Assembly (NCBI GenBank): GCA_015680685.1
Contig: MNCI01015910.1
Location: 1,104,592 to 1,168,591, forward strand
Direction: 5' to 3'
Source of the DNA: Gnetum montanum
Taxonomy: Eukaryota > Streptophyta > Gnetopsida > Gnetales > Gnetaceae
Length of the DNA stretch: 64,000 nt
Below are positions 36,286 to 47,617 of this stretch, one piece after another. The position numbers were made by a program, and so were the translations under genes. The notes under the pieces are model-generated. The model did no database searches. It saw nothing but the letters and a program-made list of their open reading frames with translations, and was not told the DNA's origin. How positions within the stretch are numbered: the first letter of the stretch is position 1; each line of letters opens with the position of its first letter.

Positions 36286-37060
36286 TGATGAGCCGTGATA
36301 TCGCGTACACGATATCGCAACCCGTCGTGAGTTCTATAAATAAGAGGAGGCTTTTCCTTGTTTCTCTATCTAGATCTAGACCTTAGCCAAACTATAGAAA
36401 TTTTTCCATTCTAGAGTTAGAATAATTTCCATGTGCCCATAGTAGGAGTCCTAAAGTGAATGGATCTTTATTCAAGCAAATTATACTTGAGCACACATTT
36501 GTGTACGGCAATAAAGACGAACTTTCTAATAAACCTTGCAGCATATGGACTAAGCTAAATAGGATTTAATTACTATTAAATGTTAATTTATTTCTTAGTT
36601 AATTAATCTCTCTCAACCCTTAACTCTCCTAGTTAAGTGCATTCAGTACGACTGCTTTGAGCACGTGTGTAATGCTTGGTAACCCAATAATGAATAGCGT
36701 TTGTTAATCCCAGTAGTGTTGCATTGGTTCAGGGTGTGTGCGGCAAGTGGGAATGGATACTGGTGCTAGGACAATTAGAACTTAGTTAATGAGTAGTTAA
36801 TGAAAGTTAGTCACTTAGTCTCTTCACCCTTCCCTCTTAGCATAAAGACATTAAAAAGAGAAAAGATATAAAAATCACATACCTCAGACTTAATTAACCA
36901 TACAACCATGACAATAGAAGTAAGTTTGGGAAGATAGCAATTGATTAACCTTAAGTGTTCCATTAGGGCACATAAGCACTTAGTCCTTGGAGTTCGACCG
37001 GATCACACATGAACACTCATATTCGTATGGTTGAGTGTAGGGGTACCTCACCACTCATCA
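36286..37060 (+). repeat. E3 5' LTR (775 bp)
   Basis: TGATGAGCCGTG to CACTCATCA. Two GATATC palindromic units in U3 (36296-36318). TATA CTATAAATAAGAG at about 36334; AATAAA at about 36510. Confidence 0.93.
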
Positions 37061-37079
37061 TTGGTGCTGTTGCCGGGGA
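37061..37079 (+). other. E3 primer-binding site (tRNA-Asp type)
   Basis: TTGGTGCTGTTGCCGGGGA after the LTR; two C-to-T changes from the tRNA-Asp complement. Confidence 0.85.
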
Positions 37080-37205
37080 CTTAGTTGTTTGTGCACTACT
37101 TAGAACATAGGAAATCATCCACATCGTTGGGAAGCTAGAATGAAACCTTAGGGTTGATCAAGAAAAAATAAGATAACCAAAAACAACACACCGAATAAAA
37201 CAAAG

Positions 37206-39600
37206 ATGCTTCTTCTTCACACAAAAGCATTTCACTGCCTAGGACCAACACAAGAGATAGTCGGTGGTACAACACAAGTAACCCAGATCTACCAGTTTGT
37301 CAATAATTCCATGTGGTATATGTTCATCATGATGAATATGTACCTGACTTTACCTTTATTCTCCATCAAGATGAGCAACTACGTTGGAGAGACTTGGAGG
37401 GTAACATAGTGTTGCCTCTAGATCGAGAAATCCCCAACATGCTCCTTCATGCTCTTGCATGAATAGGCATGTCACAATTGTACACAGAGTACATTGCATG
37501 TGGCTTTGACACAAGGGATTACCATCCCACAAAAGCACAACGTCAAATGGATTTTCAATAGGAGAGATACTATACATCATTGAAGGGCAAAAGACCCCAT
37601 AACGCTCCACCCGTCTTAAGCGAAATTGAGGGTGGTGAACCTATTTTAATAGGTTCTTTACAAAATGATGTTCCCCCTCCTAACGAATGGTGAGGAGGTG
37701 GTGTATCAGAACATGTGCTCCATGATTCACAACCCTGGTTTTGATCCCCACGAACACCAAGTGTTCAATGAGGAAACACCAACACATGACAAGGGTGAGC
37801 ATTCTGATCAGAATTGGAACCACCGAAGAGAAGGTAGGGAACATCATCATGGCGATGGTTATCCTTCTTCTTCCCCTTCATCATCACATTCACCCTCTCC
37901 TTCTATATCAGGGTGTAGTCATAAGGAACCTAACCATGAGGATAAGGGTAAGAAAAGTGAGAAACCTTGACGAGTGAGTTGAGAAAGAGGACGAGGGCAC
38001 TAGAAGGAATTGAGGCATGGAAGAAGGGAAAGTAGGGAACTGTGTAGACATCACAGATGCTATGAATGAAATGACAATGAAGAACCCCTACTTGCAACCC
38101 GAAGCATGTTAGGCATAATGGAGGCTATGAGAATTCCTACAAGGCACCAGAAAGATAGCAGGATCAAGAGATTAGACATGAATAACATCCCATGATTTGA
38201 GGGGGGATACAACGCTGATCCTCAAAACCATCTACAAGCATTTCATGATGCATGTGCCCTGCAAAACATTGAGAATGAGTGGAAAAAACTAAATTTGTTC
38301 CCAAGGACACTAATAAAAGAAGTAAAAATTTGGTATTGGTCCTTAGAACCGGAAACCATTAGGAGGTGGAGTACAATGCTAGAACTATTTAATGATAAGT
38401 ATCAAACGTACTCCCAAGTGTGCAACCTGCAAAAGAAAATCCAAGGATGGAAGCAGGGAAATCATGAATCCTTGGATGTTGCCATGGGACATTATTATGC
38501 ACTGTTACATTGTTGCCCGGGCCATGGTTATGCACAACGGGATAAACTACGCCATCTCAGAGATGGACTCAGGCATGAAACTAGGAGAATCCTTAGAACG
38601 TATGCCCAAGGGAGATTATTAGAGCTTAGGTCCCATTAGGTCCATAGATTGCTGGAACAAGTAGCTAAGGAAGAAGGGGAGCTACAAAGAGAGAAAGTGT
38701 AGAAGAGTTACCGCTCGAAGAGATGGTGCATAGGAAAACCTTGCTGCTGCAAAAATTAATAATAGAAGTGTTGGAAAAGGTAGACCAAATGTGGGACTCC
38801 TTAGATAGTAGATTTGAAATAGTTCTTAAAATCATAGAGGAGTCTAAGGAGTGAGGTAGTGACCATGATAAAAAGAAAAAGAGGGATTTGGACCATGCAC
38901 GTAACAAAGGTAAGGGTAAAATGGCTATCACTGAAGAGGTTGTGGATTTAGATACAGAAAATGATGGTGGATGTGAGATATGCCAATATGACCATCCTAA
39001 GGGATGTTGCCTAATAATCTCACATCTGCAAGAGTCTGGGGTGTATGCACTTAACCCATGACTTAACAAATAGCAAGCACCCTGAAGGTTACCTTATCCC
39101 CAAGGTAACTCGAGGTAGTTCCACCAATCATTAACGTATTATCCAAGTGGAACTCTACCACAACCTATTAAGCAACACTAGAAGTGGCAATACCCACAGT
39201 CATGGGGGATGCCACCACCAAGGCAACAATACCCTTACCAACAACCGGATCCATATGGTTATTACATGCAGTAGCCAATCTCTCCACCTGACTCTGTTGG
39301 TCATGTGACACCACGATGTCACTACCAAGCTTGGGAGTATTATAGGACTCCTTATCCTAGGGGAGACACATCACATACATACCATCCTCCAAATCCATTC
39401 GCAAATCTCACACCAATAGCTCCATTACCACCTACTCCAGAAATGCAAGGGGAACTCCCCACACAACCATAGCAACACAATGCTACAAGAGCTGTAAACC
39501 TTGAACCCACCACTGGTTCTGACAACTATATAAAGAGATGACCTTTTTTCAGAACCAATAGTCTAAACAAGCTCTCACAACCACAAGCAGTTGAGCCACC
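37206..39600 (+). pseudogene. E3 gag
   Basis: The ATG at 37206 is aligned with the E1/E2 start but is followed by a frame change. N-terminal domain with DEYVPDFTFILHQDEQL-like sequence (37333-37385). His/Ser-rich linker open at 37665-37970. Core open at 38295-38639 (RWSTMLELFNDKYQTYSQV, RHETRRILRTYAQGRL). A deletion then removes part of the RDPSLW segment, and the knuckle CEICQYDHPKGCC is at about 38970-39010. Broken into several frames. Role as in E1 and E2. Confidence 0.83.
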
Positions 39601-39659
39601 AAATGCCTCTCCATAAAATAAGGCTTCAGAGCTCCCTTCAAACCAAAAACAGAGCTCAA

Positions 39660-40501
39660 CGCACATGGTTATGTTAACACATACTGTTACTAACTGGATT
39701 AAGGTGGGCCATCTTCCCAGAAAATTATCTGATCCTAGAAGCCCCCTAATTTACCTCCAAGTCTTTGGGAATAAACCATGTAAAGCTCTTATGGACTTAG
39801 GTTCCAGAGTCATCTTAATATCAAAAGAGATGTATAAAGCCTAGAACTTGCCTCCACTAAAGAAGAGCAATATTTGCTTAGAGCTGGCTAACCAGTCCAT
39901 CACTGTTCCCTTGGGATAGTTTGAGGACATTGTCACCACTGTGTGTGGCTGGTCATACCCAGCTGATTTCCTAGTGATAAAAGTAAACAGTGACAAAGGG
40001 GAATTCCCAATAATAATGGGAAGGGCATGGCTAAGTACAATAAACGCATGCCTAGGAATCCGTGATCTTTCCTTGGAAATATCTAAGGAAAAAACTTTTG
40101 GGAAGATCAAGAAGAAGAAAGTTCCATGCATCACATACAATGATACAGAGGGTGATGGCATACATAAATGTTCAACATTGCCTGCATGCAACCGGTGTGC
40201 CCAGGAAATCAACATACAAAAGTGCCTGTATGTAGCAACCACACAATAAGAAGACACCTAGTGGTTGACAACTAATTAAAAGAGCAACTCACCAACATGC
40301 ATTGAACTAACTGAAGGGATAACTTGCACTCACGTTGAAATCATAGATACATTGGCACAAGAGCATCGCCAACTTCCAATCCTTAACTTGAAAACATCAA
40401 TTGGGAGAAGTTGGACACTTCTAAAAAATTGAAACAAGCGCTCCTTATTTCGGATCTCTCCCTTTCAATTTAGTCATGGGGGAGATGGCCACCTATGCTA
40501 A
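39660..40501 (+). pseudogene. E3 aspartic protease and polyprotein C-terminus
   Basis: VMLTHTVTNWIKVGHLPRKL, then KALMDLGSRVILIS (D-L-G in place of D-S-G) with stops, then 39941-40249 open with FPIIMGRAWLST and KKKVPCITYNDTEGDG. The frame reaches its terminal SHGGDGHLC and stop at 40499-40501. No RT-RNase H-integrase between protease and this end. Confidence 0.8.
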
Positions 40502-40734
40502 TGAATCAAGGCCCTCAATTCCTTTTTAAGTTTTTGTTTTACACATTTTTGTTTTATAAATTTCTTTAAGTTTTCTTGTTTTGGTTTTGCAACATTGTGT
40601 GTTTGTAAAGTTTGTCACCTAATAAGTGCTCCTAATGATGGTATGAACTGTATTCTATTGATTGCCAATGTTTGGTTTTTACCTTTGAGTTATAATGTTG
40701 ATACTAAGGTATGGTTCTTTTGATATAACAGGCA

Positions 40735-40954
40735 ATGAGTCCATGTCATCCATACATCTATAAATTTCTATGGTCTCTCTTGGCTTGGAAATGTACAGTC
40801 CCTTTCTTTTAGTAATAAGAACTATCAACAAATCGATGATTGGATATTTCTCAAACTAAGGAAGGACTCAAGGATTGAAAAGGATGTGACTTCAAGGGAA
40901 CTTGATGCATTTGTGCTGGCCATTCTCTTGGGTTCTTGGATGTTTTCTTCTTGA
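40735..40954 (+). pseudogene. E3 3' block A: small ORF with hydrophobic C-terminus
   Basis: ATG AGT CCA TGT CAT start, one frame change, then an open run YGLSWLGNVQSLSFSNKNYQ continuing through KLRKDSRIEKDVTSRELDA to the hydrophobic end ILLGSWMFSS and TGA. This copy shows the longest uninterrupted version of the C-terminal two thirds. Unknown family. Confidence 0.42.
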
Positions 40955-41185
40955 GTTTTCCTTAACATTCTGACATTGCTCCATTATCAAGAAGCTGAGA
41001 TAATAAAAATAATAAGTCTTTGCATGGTGTGGTTCTCACGCAAAACACAAAAAAAAAATAGTGAGAATTCAAAGCACACCCCTTAAAAAAAATCATTTGG
41101 GCTATAAACATTGGTTATGGAACTAAATAAAAATGTTCCCTCTAACTAAGGCCCTTCCTTGCTTCCTACATTCTCCTTTTTTGTT

Positions 41186-41470
41186 TTGTCGGATTGGTGG
41201 TGGCTCTTTGATGGAAGCATTCTTACTACTTCAAGTGGATGGATTGGCCACGTGTATTAATGCGAAGTCACTGAATGTGGTTGGTTTGAGGCTAGATTTG
41301 GAATGAGAACTACTAAGTCACATTAACCATAACTACACAAGGGGTTGTACACCACCTTGTTCTTGGGACTCCATTCCATTCTCTTTTCCTCATCATTCTT
41401 TCTTCATTTTCCACCTCATTGCCACTTGTATCAATAGTCCATATTTTGGTTGATGCATTGTTTTCTTTTT
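41186..41470 (+). pseudogene. E3 3' block B
   Basis: Contains LATCINAKSLNVVGLRLDLE in the same frame as E1 and E2, then a stop. The hydrophobic part downstream is frame-shifted. Confidence 0.33.
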
Positions 41471-41883
41471 GGTAAATTCTTGTGGTTAAGAATTTAACTC
41501 TTGCTTCCAAATGATATTTCTAGAGCCTACAGACTCTTTGAATGTGGGATTTTCAGGGCATTAAGGGCATGAGCCTGCTTTGGGGAGGACCCACTGGCAT
41601 TCCTATTTGGTGCATCTGTTAATTTCTTTCCCTTAAACATTTCTGCAATCACCATTTATTTTGTTCATCTCCATCTTTGACATCCATTTTATCAATGTTT
41701 CTGTTGTTTCTTTTCTCCATATTTCTTATTCCTTATATTTTTCCATTCTCTTGCTACCAGAGGTTCGCTCTCAGTCATGGGGGTCCTGGTCCAATTCTTT
41801 CAATTTTCTCCTAACCCCTACACCTTGGGTAGCCACCAATATTATATCTCCAGATCTGCATTATCCATATCACAACTCAGCCA

Positions 41884-42144
41884 ATGGACCTTACACTGAG
41901 GCAAGGTATTAACTGCATTGTGATTCATTTACCCTTGCTAATAAAAGATTGTGTTGTGTGTGTAGATGACAATCATACAACAATGGATTGGATTTGGAGG
42001 GAACACTTGGAATGGATTGGTGCTGAAATAGTTATGCAAGGAACAAGATTGATGGCGCGCTTACAAATGAACAACGAAAGGTGCAACCTTGGCGTCAGCA
42101 GCAACATACATCTTCTCCTCTCTCTCTCTCTCTCTTCTCTCTGA
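41884..42144 (+). CDS. E3 3' block C: 86-codon open frame including the 60-bp intron-like segment
   Basis: Starts ATG GAC CTT ACA CTG AGG CAA G (41884-41905). The 60-bp segment 41906-41965 (GTATTAAC ... TTGCTAATA ... TGTGTGTAG) is open here, so the frame is uninterrupted either with or without splicing. Continues DDNHTTMDWIWREHLEW and LMARLQMNNERCNLG. Homologous to blocks at 17014 and 24392. No known family. Confidence 0.42.
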   Translation: MDLTLRQGINCIVIHLPLLIKDCVVCVDDNHTTMDWIWREHLEWIGAEIVMQGTRLMARLQMNNERCNLGVSSNIHLLLSLSLSSL

Positions 42145-42344
42145 ACTGCCAAATAAGGCTGGATGTCAAATGTACATAGTGTTCACTCTTGTTGTCATGA
42201 ACACTAATTTTTTCATGTATTGTAATGATGATCCATTCACATGTCATCCCATTCACCATTAGCACCATTCAAGTCAATAATCCCATACCTTCCCAATATT
42301 TTGTAAGGAACTCAAGGACGAGTTTTTATTTAGTCATGGGGGTA

Positions 42345-43165
42345 TGATGAGCCGTGATATCGCGTACGCGATATTGCATCTGCGATATTGTATCAACCCC
42401 TGCGATATCGCGTGTACGCGATATCGCAGCCCGTTGCTAGTTCTATAAACAAGAGGTGACTTTCCCTTGTTTCTTTATCTAGATCTAGACCTTAGCCAAA
42501 ATATAGCAATTTTCCGATTCTAGAGTTAGAATAATTTCCATGTGCCCGCAGTAGGAGTCCTAAAGTGAATGAATCTTTATTCGAGCAAATTGTACTTGAG
42601 CACACATTTGTGTATGACAATAAAGATGAACTTTCTGATAAACCTTGCAACATATGGACTAAGCTAAATAGGATTTAATTACTATTAAATGTTAATTTCT
42701 TTCTTAGTTAATTAATCTCTCTCAACCCTTAACTCTCCTAGTTAAGTGCATTCAGTACAACTGCTTCGAGCATGTGTGTAACACTTGGTAACCTAGTAAT
42801 GAATAGCGTTTGGTAATCCCAGCAGTGTTGTACTGGTTCAGGGTGTGTGCAGCAAGTGGGAATGGATACTGGTGCTAGGACAATTAGAACTTAGTTAATG
42901 AGTAGTTAATGAAAGTTAGTCACTTATTCTCTTCACCCTTCCCTCTTAGCATAAAGACATTGAAAAGAGAAAAGATATAAAAATCACATACCTCAGACTT
43001 ACTTAACCATACAATCATGACAATACAAGTTTGGGAAGACAACGATTGATTAACCTTAAGTGTTCCATTAGGGCATGTAAGCACTTAGTCCTTGGAGTTT
43101 GACCAGATCGTGCATGAACGCTCGTATTTGTATGGTTGAATGTAGGGGTACCTTGCCACTCATCA
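42345..43165 (+). repeat. E3 3' LTR (821 bp)
   Basis: Preceded by TAGTCATGGGGGTA. Starts TGATGAGCCGTG. Five GATATC/GATATT palindromic units (42355-42430) versus two in the 5' LTR, which accounts for almost all of the length difference. Confidence 0.93.
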
Positions 43166-43170
43166 GCATT

Positions 43171-43400
43171 AAATCATCATAGAAAAAAATATGCAAGAGA
43201 ATAATGGAAAGAATAATTTTCAAGGAAAACATGAAGAATAATGTCATATTCAAATGTAAACACATACACAAGTATGATGAATGACATTGAAAAATACATA
43301 CCTAAGTGTGTCTCTCCCCCATGACTAAGTTATGAGATACTAGCCTTGGATGACATGAATTAAATGCACATACTGAAGAATAAAAGAATAAATTATATTT
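43171..43400 (+). repeat. Diverged direct repeat, copy 1 (right part)
   Basis: Continuation of copy 1 after E3; the stretch CTCTCCCCCATGACTAAGTT ... ACTGAAGAAT (43313-43382) aligns with 46318-46386 in copy 2. Confidence 0.6.
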
Positions 43401-44389
43401 TAAATAAACTAAAGGGCTTCAAAAAGTGTGATTCCATCAATCAAACAGACTAAGGTATGCAAGAACATGAAGTATGATTTGGCTAGATATCTAACCCTCT
43501 ATCAAAATACACATGCAAAGATAAGAAGAGGAAAGAAATAGCCTTAGTTAAATCGTTAGGCTCATCAAGTCATAAGCACATAAATAGAAAACCAATTAAG
43601 TGCCTTATGCCATGTGACCATCATCATCCTATGAGATAAGCTTGAACTCACTTACTCACAACACCAAGCCATCAAGGATTCACAAGTGGATCATCCCCAT
43701 AGTAGACACCTACCTTTTTTTGCTTTTGTGAAGTCCATCAATGAGACACACATGAATTTTTAATAACCATTAACACATTAGCATCAAATGTGATCCCTTG
43801 CTCTTGGATGGACAAATTTCATCCTCAATTTCATTTGATTGAATTATTGGCATACACAATAGTGGAAAATAATGGAAAGAAAGACATGGAGAATGGATGA
43901 TGATCAAGAGGAAAAAGATAAGAGTGCAACATTACAAGATCCCTAACCAACCATTCAATTAGCTCATGGAAGCATGTGAGCACATCATATACCCTATGAG
44001 ATATCCACTACTACATCCCTTCACTTCTACTCATCCACATAGTGGGGATAGACCTTCAAGTCTCCCTTCTAAGTGCAAGATCATGTCTATCTCTAGCATT
44101 GTCATCTAGCCTTAATTATTCCATGGTCTAATCATTGATGAAATTTAATTAATTTAACATGTCATGTAGAACATCTAGAAGTCAATATTCTAGTTTGGTT
44201 TTCCTACATCCATGTACATATGCACAGAAGGTTCCCTACATTTTACTTTACCAAAATCCTTTTGTCAATTCCTCTAGCTGCACTACCCAATCCTAATCCC
44301 AACCATGATTACAATGTCATGATCAAGAAATGATGAGTGTGATCATGGTTTGGATCAATGGTTATGATCCTAATCCTTGGGAACAAATG
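43401..44389. other. Spacer between the repeat copies, no gene seen
   Basis: AT-rich, no coding frame above noise and no element ends recognised. If the flanking repeats are LTRs this would be the remnant of the internal region. Confidence 0.5.
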
Positions 44390-46385
44390 GATTTAAGAAT
44401 TAGATGAAAGTAGCTGATAGGGATCTTGCTAGTTTTCGACCAAGAGATATATCATTTGAATCATGGTGTAATCTAGTCTTAGGCTTTAAAGGCAAGGTTA
44501 AATGGATTTCCAAGAACAATCATGTATGTTGTTGCATTTGAGAAATATAAAATATATTATAATACATATAATGTAATTCAAATTTTTTTTGTCATGGTAG
44601 AAAAGATAAGAGAATATTTATGATTTTATATTTTATGATTTTTCTTTGTTTTATAATTATAAAGAACAAAATAATAATAAACACAAATGCATTGCAATTC
44701 CTCTTGGGGACAATTCCAATGCTCACACACATACACATTTTGCAATCTCTTAAGGGATATGTGAAACACCACATGTGAAATACAATAAATTGGTTTTTAG
44801 TCAAACCTCAATGGTCCAACACCATGGGATACAATTGTGACCTCCTCAGGTAAGGTTAAATCATCCCAGATTATAAAAATAGGAATTGAATAAATATTTT
44901 TATGGATTTAATGTTTTATGATTTTTTGGTATTTTTATGTTTAAGGCACCAATGGTGAAATGAGTAAAACCATAAGCTTTATTTTTTATGCAAATAGTAG
45001 ACTTTGCATAGACCAAATGGTTTTGGGCTATGTAAGCATGATAGCACTCTAATAGAGTCTAGCCATACTATGAAAGCAACAACTTAAAACACACATGAAA
45101 AACAAGGAAACTAACTTACCCAAGGGAGGAAGAGTTCTTCATATAATTGGATACTAAAAGCTCCAAGAAATGACTAAGTATTAAATTATTATGTGAAAGA
45201 ACTCATCTTAGGTATTTATAATTTTAGTGCAAGAACAAAGAGGGTTAATTAGTGCCTTGGTATTAATGGACACTCATCAACATAGCCCAACTAGACCCAG
45301 GACACAAAGACATGTGAACTAGGCCTACAAAGGAGGCTACGTCAATGTACTTGCACTAATGTAGGGTAGTCAACATTCCTCAGCTCCCCCTCTTGTTCCC
45401 CCACCCTTCCTCCCTCTTGCCATCCCCCCCAACAAGAATCAAACTTTACTATTTAGGTCTAAGTATAAGCTAGAACCTAAGGGTACATGCCAAAAGGATC
45501 ATAGGACATTTGAATGAAGTTAGAATCAACCTAAGGAGCTTAAAACAATGTATAAAATCTTAGAGTGTGACCTAGAGGACAATGATAAATGTTGGAGCCA
45601 ACCATCTCGACTGAACATACTAGACTATAAATACAAGGCATACAAAATACTTCCTAGATGTAGGACTTATAGTTAACATACATACTACCATTAGATGCTT
45701 CATCATTTCCCCATCACTAGATAAATTTAGTCCCATATCTTTAACATTAAAGATACAATAACTAGGAATAGACACATTGCAAGGCCAATGTAGAGGAATA
45801 CAATTGTATGAATACTTTGATACATGATACATTATAAAATTTTCATTTTTAGAAGAGAGAGGCCAAGGAATGATGACTAGTGAAAAGAGTTCCCTAACAT
45901 ATTTGCAAAGCTAAAAATGTCATGGGGATGATGGATGATCTTTGGTACATCTTTCATTTTGTATTTAGCCACTTATTATTGTGCATGTCTTGTGCCTATA
46001 GTCTTGGGATATGATCCCTCCACCTTCGAAACTTCCTTTCAAGGAAGGATTTTAAATTATGGATTGAGAAAGTGTTCTCCAAGTGGAACTAAATGATGTT
46101 ATCTTTATAGTTTTAAGAATGCACCTTACAAATCATGGTAAATTGTAATAATGCTGAAAATCACATAAAATCCTTAGGGATTAAACTACCATTGAAAAAG
46201 TTATGCATGGAAAAAACAAGAAGTAAAATTTCCAAAGGAGAAAAATGAAGAACAAACTTACATCCTAATGTCAAAAACATATACAGTTATGAGGAATAAG
46301 ATAGGATCATCGGTGTCTCTCCTTCATGATTGAGTTACAAGATAGTAACCTTGGATAACATTAACTAACAACATGCACTGAAGAA
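44390..46385 (+). repeat. Diverged direct repeat, copy 2
   Basis: Second copy of the about 1.9-kb repeat. It ends exactly where the copia LTR at 46386 begins (…CACTGAAGAA), whereas copy 1 continues. Contains a TATA-like CTATAAATACAAGG at about 45625. No genes. Confidence 0.6.
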
Positions 46386-47615
46386 TGTTGACCTTTTGGT
46401 ATGTCAAAACACTAAGAAAAATGGAGAACAAAAATGTTTTTGTGGTTTTTATTTGTGTATTTGTAGGGAAAGGACTTGGACGTGGATTTTGAGACAAGAG
46501 GAGAGCTCTAACAAGAAAGACATCATCAAGATTTTCAGAATGTATGGGGGAGTTGAAGAGCATGGACAAGGAATGAAAGCTTCAAAATGCAACTCCAATG
46601 ATTGGGGAAAAGGACCAAAGATTTCAAAGTAAAGAAAGACATCTCTAAGAAATAATAGACGTCTTGGCTGAGAAGGAGTTTCAGAAAAGACGTCTTCAAG
46701 AAACAATAGATGTCTACTACCAAAGAAAGATGTCTCCCTAATGACAAAGACATATTGGCTACATTAAAGATTGAACAGAAAAAGACATATTTGAAAAATA
46801 GTAGACATATTTTTGGAGAAAAATACATCTGCATGAAGATTTGTCTACAAAGACATCTTTCTTGAGAAGAAGACGTCTCTTCTGAATGAAGGTCTAATGT
46901 AGAAAGACATCTCAACCTTGAAGAAGATGTCTCTAGTGACCATTAGATAGATGTTGCATCAATTCTAAGGTAATTTTGGAAACATATTGGCTATAAGAAG
47001 ACTTCATTCTATTGGAAAATGAGCAAGCATTGTTGTACTTTCAAGTGTCATATAAAGAAATCATTGTAATCATCATTAGTATGATATTGTTCTTCATTAT
47101 ACTATCTTATGTCTATTGTAATTTGTCAAAGTGAGTTGTATCTCATTGTATAAGGATTAGCAAGTTTAGTTGCATTCCTACCTTGTAATTTTTGATTCTC
47201 TTGTTGCCCTACGGGGTGGATGTGCTTCTTGTGGGAAGGCATCATCCTTGAGCTTGTTAGGATCCTACAGGATTGAGTGGTTGTGTAGTGCAACAATACT
47301 CCAGAGCAGAGCTCAAGTTGTAAAGGTTGTGGGATCCTAGAAACAACATTCTAAGCTTGTTAGAACTATGCAAGATTAAGTGGATTCATAACATCAAATT
47401 ACTCCGAAGTAGAGCTTAGAGCTTGTACAGGGTATGGTACCTTTCAAACCACATTTGAGAGCAACAAAGTTTGAAGGTGTGCTTGCAAACTATCCTCTGA
47501 GTGTGGACTACGCAAGTTGGGAAACCATGTTAAATTTCGTGTGTGATTTATCTCAATGAATTTTTAATTTTGGAAACTTACTCATCCCCACTCCTTCTAA
47601 TTTTAATGATCCTCA
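46386..47615 (+). repeat. Copia (SIRE-like) 5' LTR with AGACGTCT array
   Basis: Begins TGTTGACCTTTTGG and ends near AATGATCCTCA, just before the primer site. About 46627-46935 holds roughly a dozen copies of AGACGTCT or its CpG-decayed forms AGACATCT and AGATGTCT (exact palindromes near 46658, 46688 and 46870). The 3' boundary is inferred from the position of the primer site. Confidence 0.6.
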
Positions 47616-47617
47616 AG

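Larger units (their letters stand above)
36286..43165 (+). mobile_element. E3: complete gag-protease LTR retrotransposon
   Basis: LTRs 36286-37060 and 42345-43165, flanked by perfect 5-bp duplications GCATT (36281-36285 and 43166-43170). Same organisation as E1 and E2: primer site, gag, protease, polyprotein C-terminus, blocks A, B and C, polypurine tract. No RT, RNase H or integrase. Inserted in copy 1 of the diverged direct repeat. Confidence 0.93.

Noticed and set aside
46396-46632. 78-codon plus-strand frame in the copia LTR
   Set aside because: Lies in U3 of a probable LTR and overlaps minus-strand frames of similar length; the open frames there are a by-product of the repeat composition.
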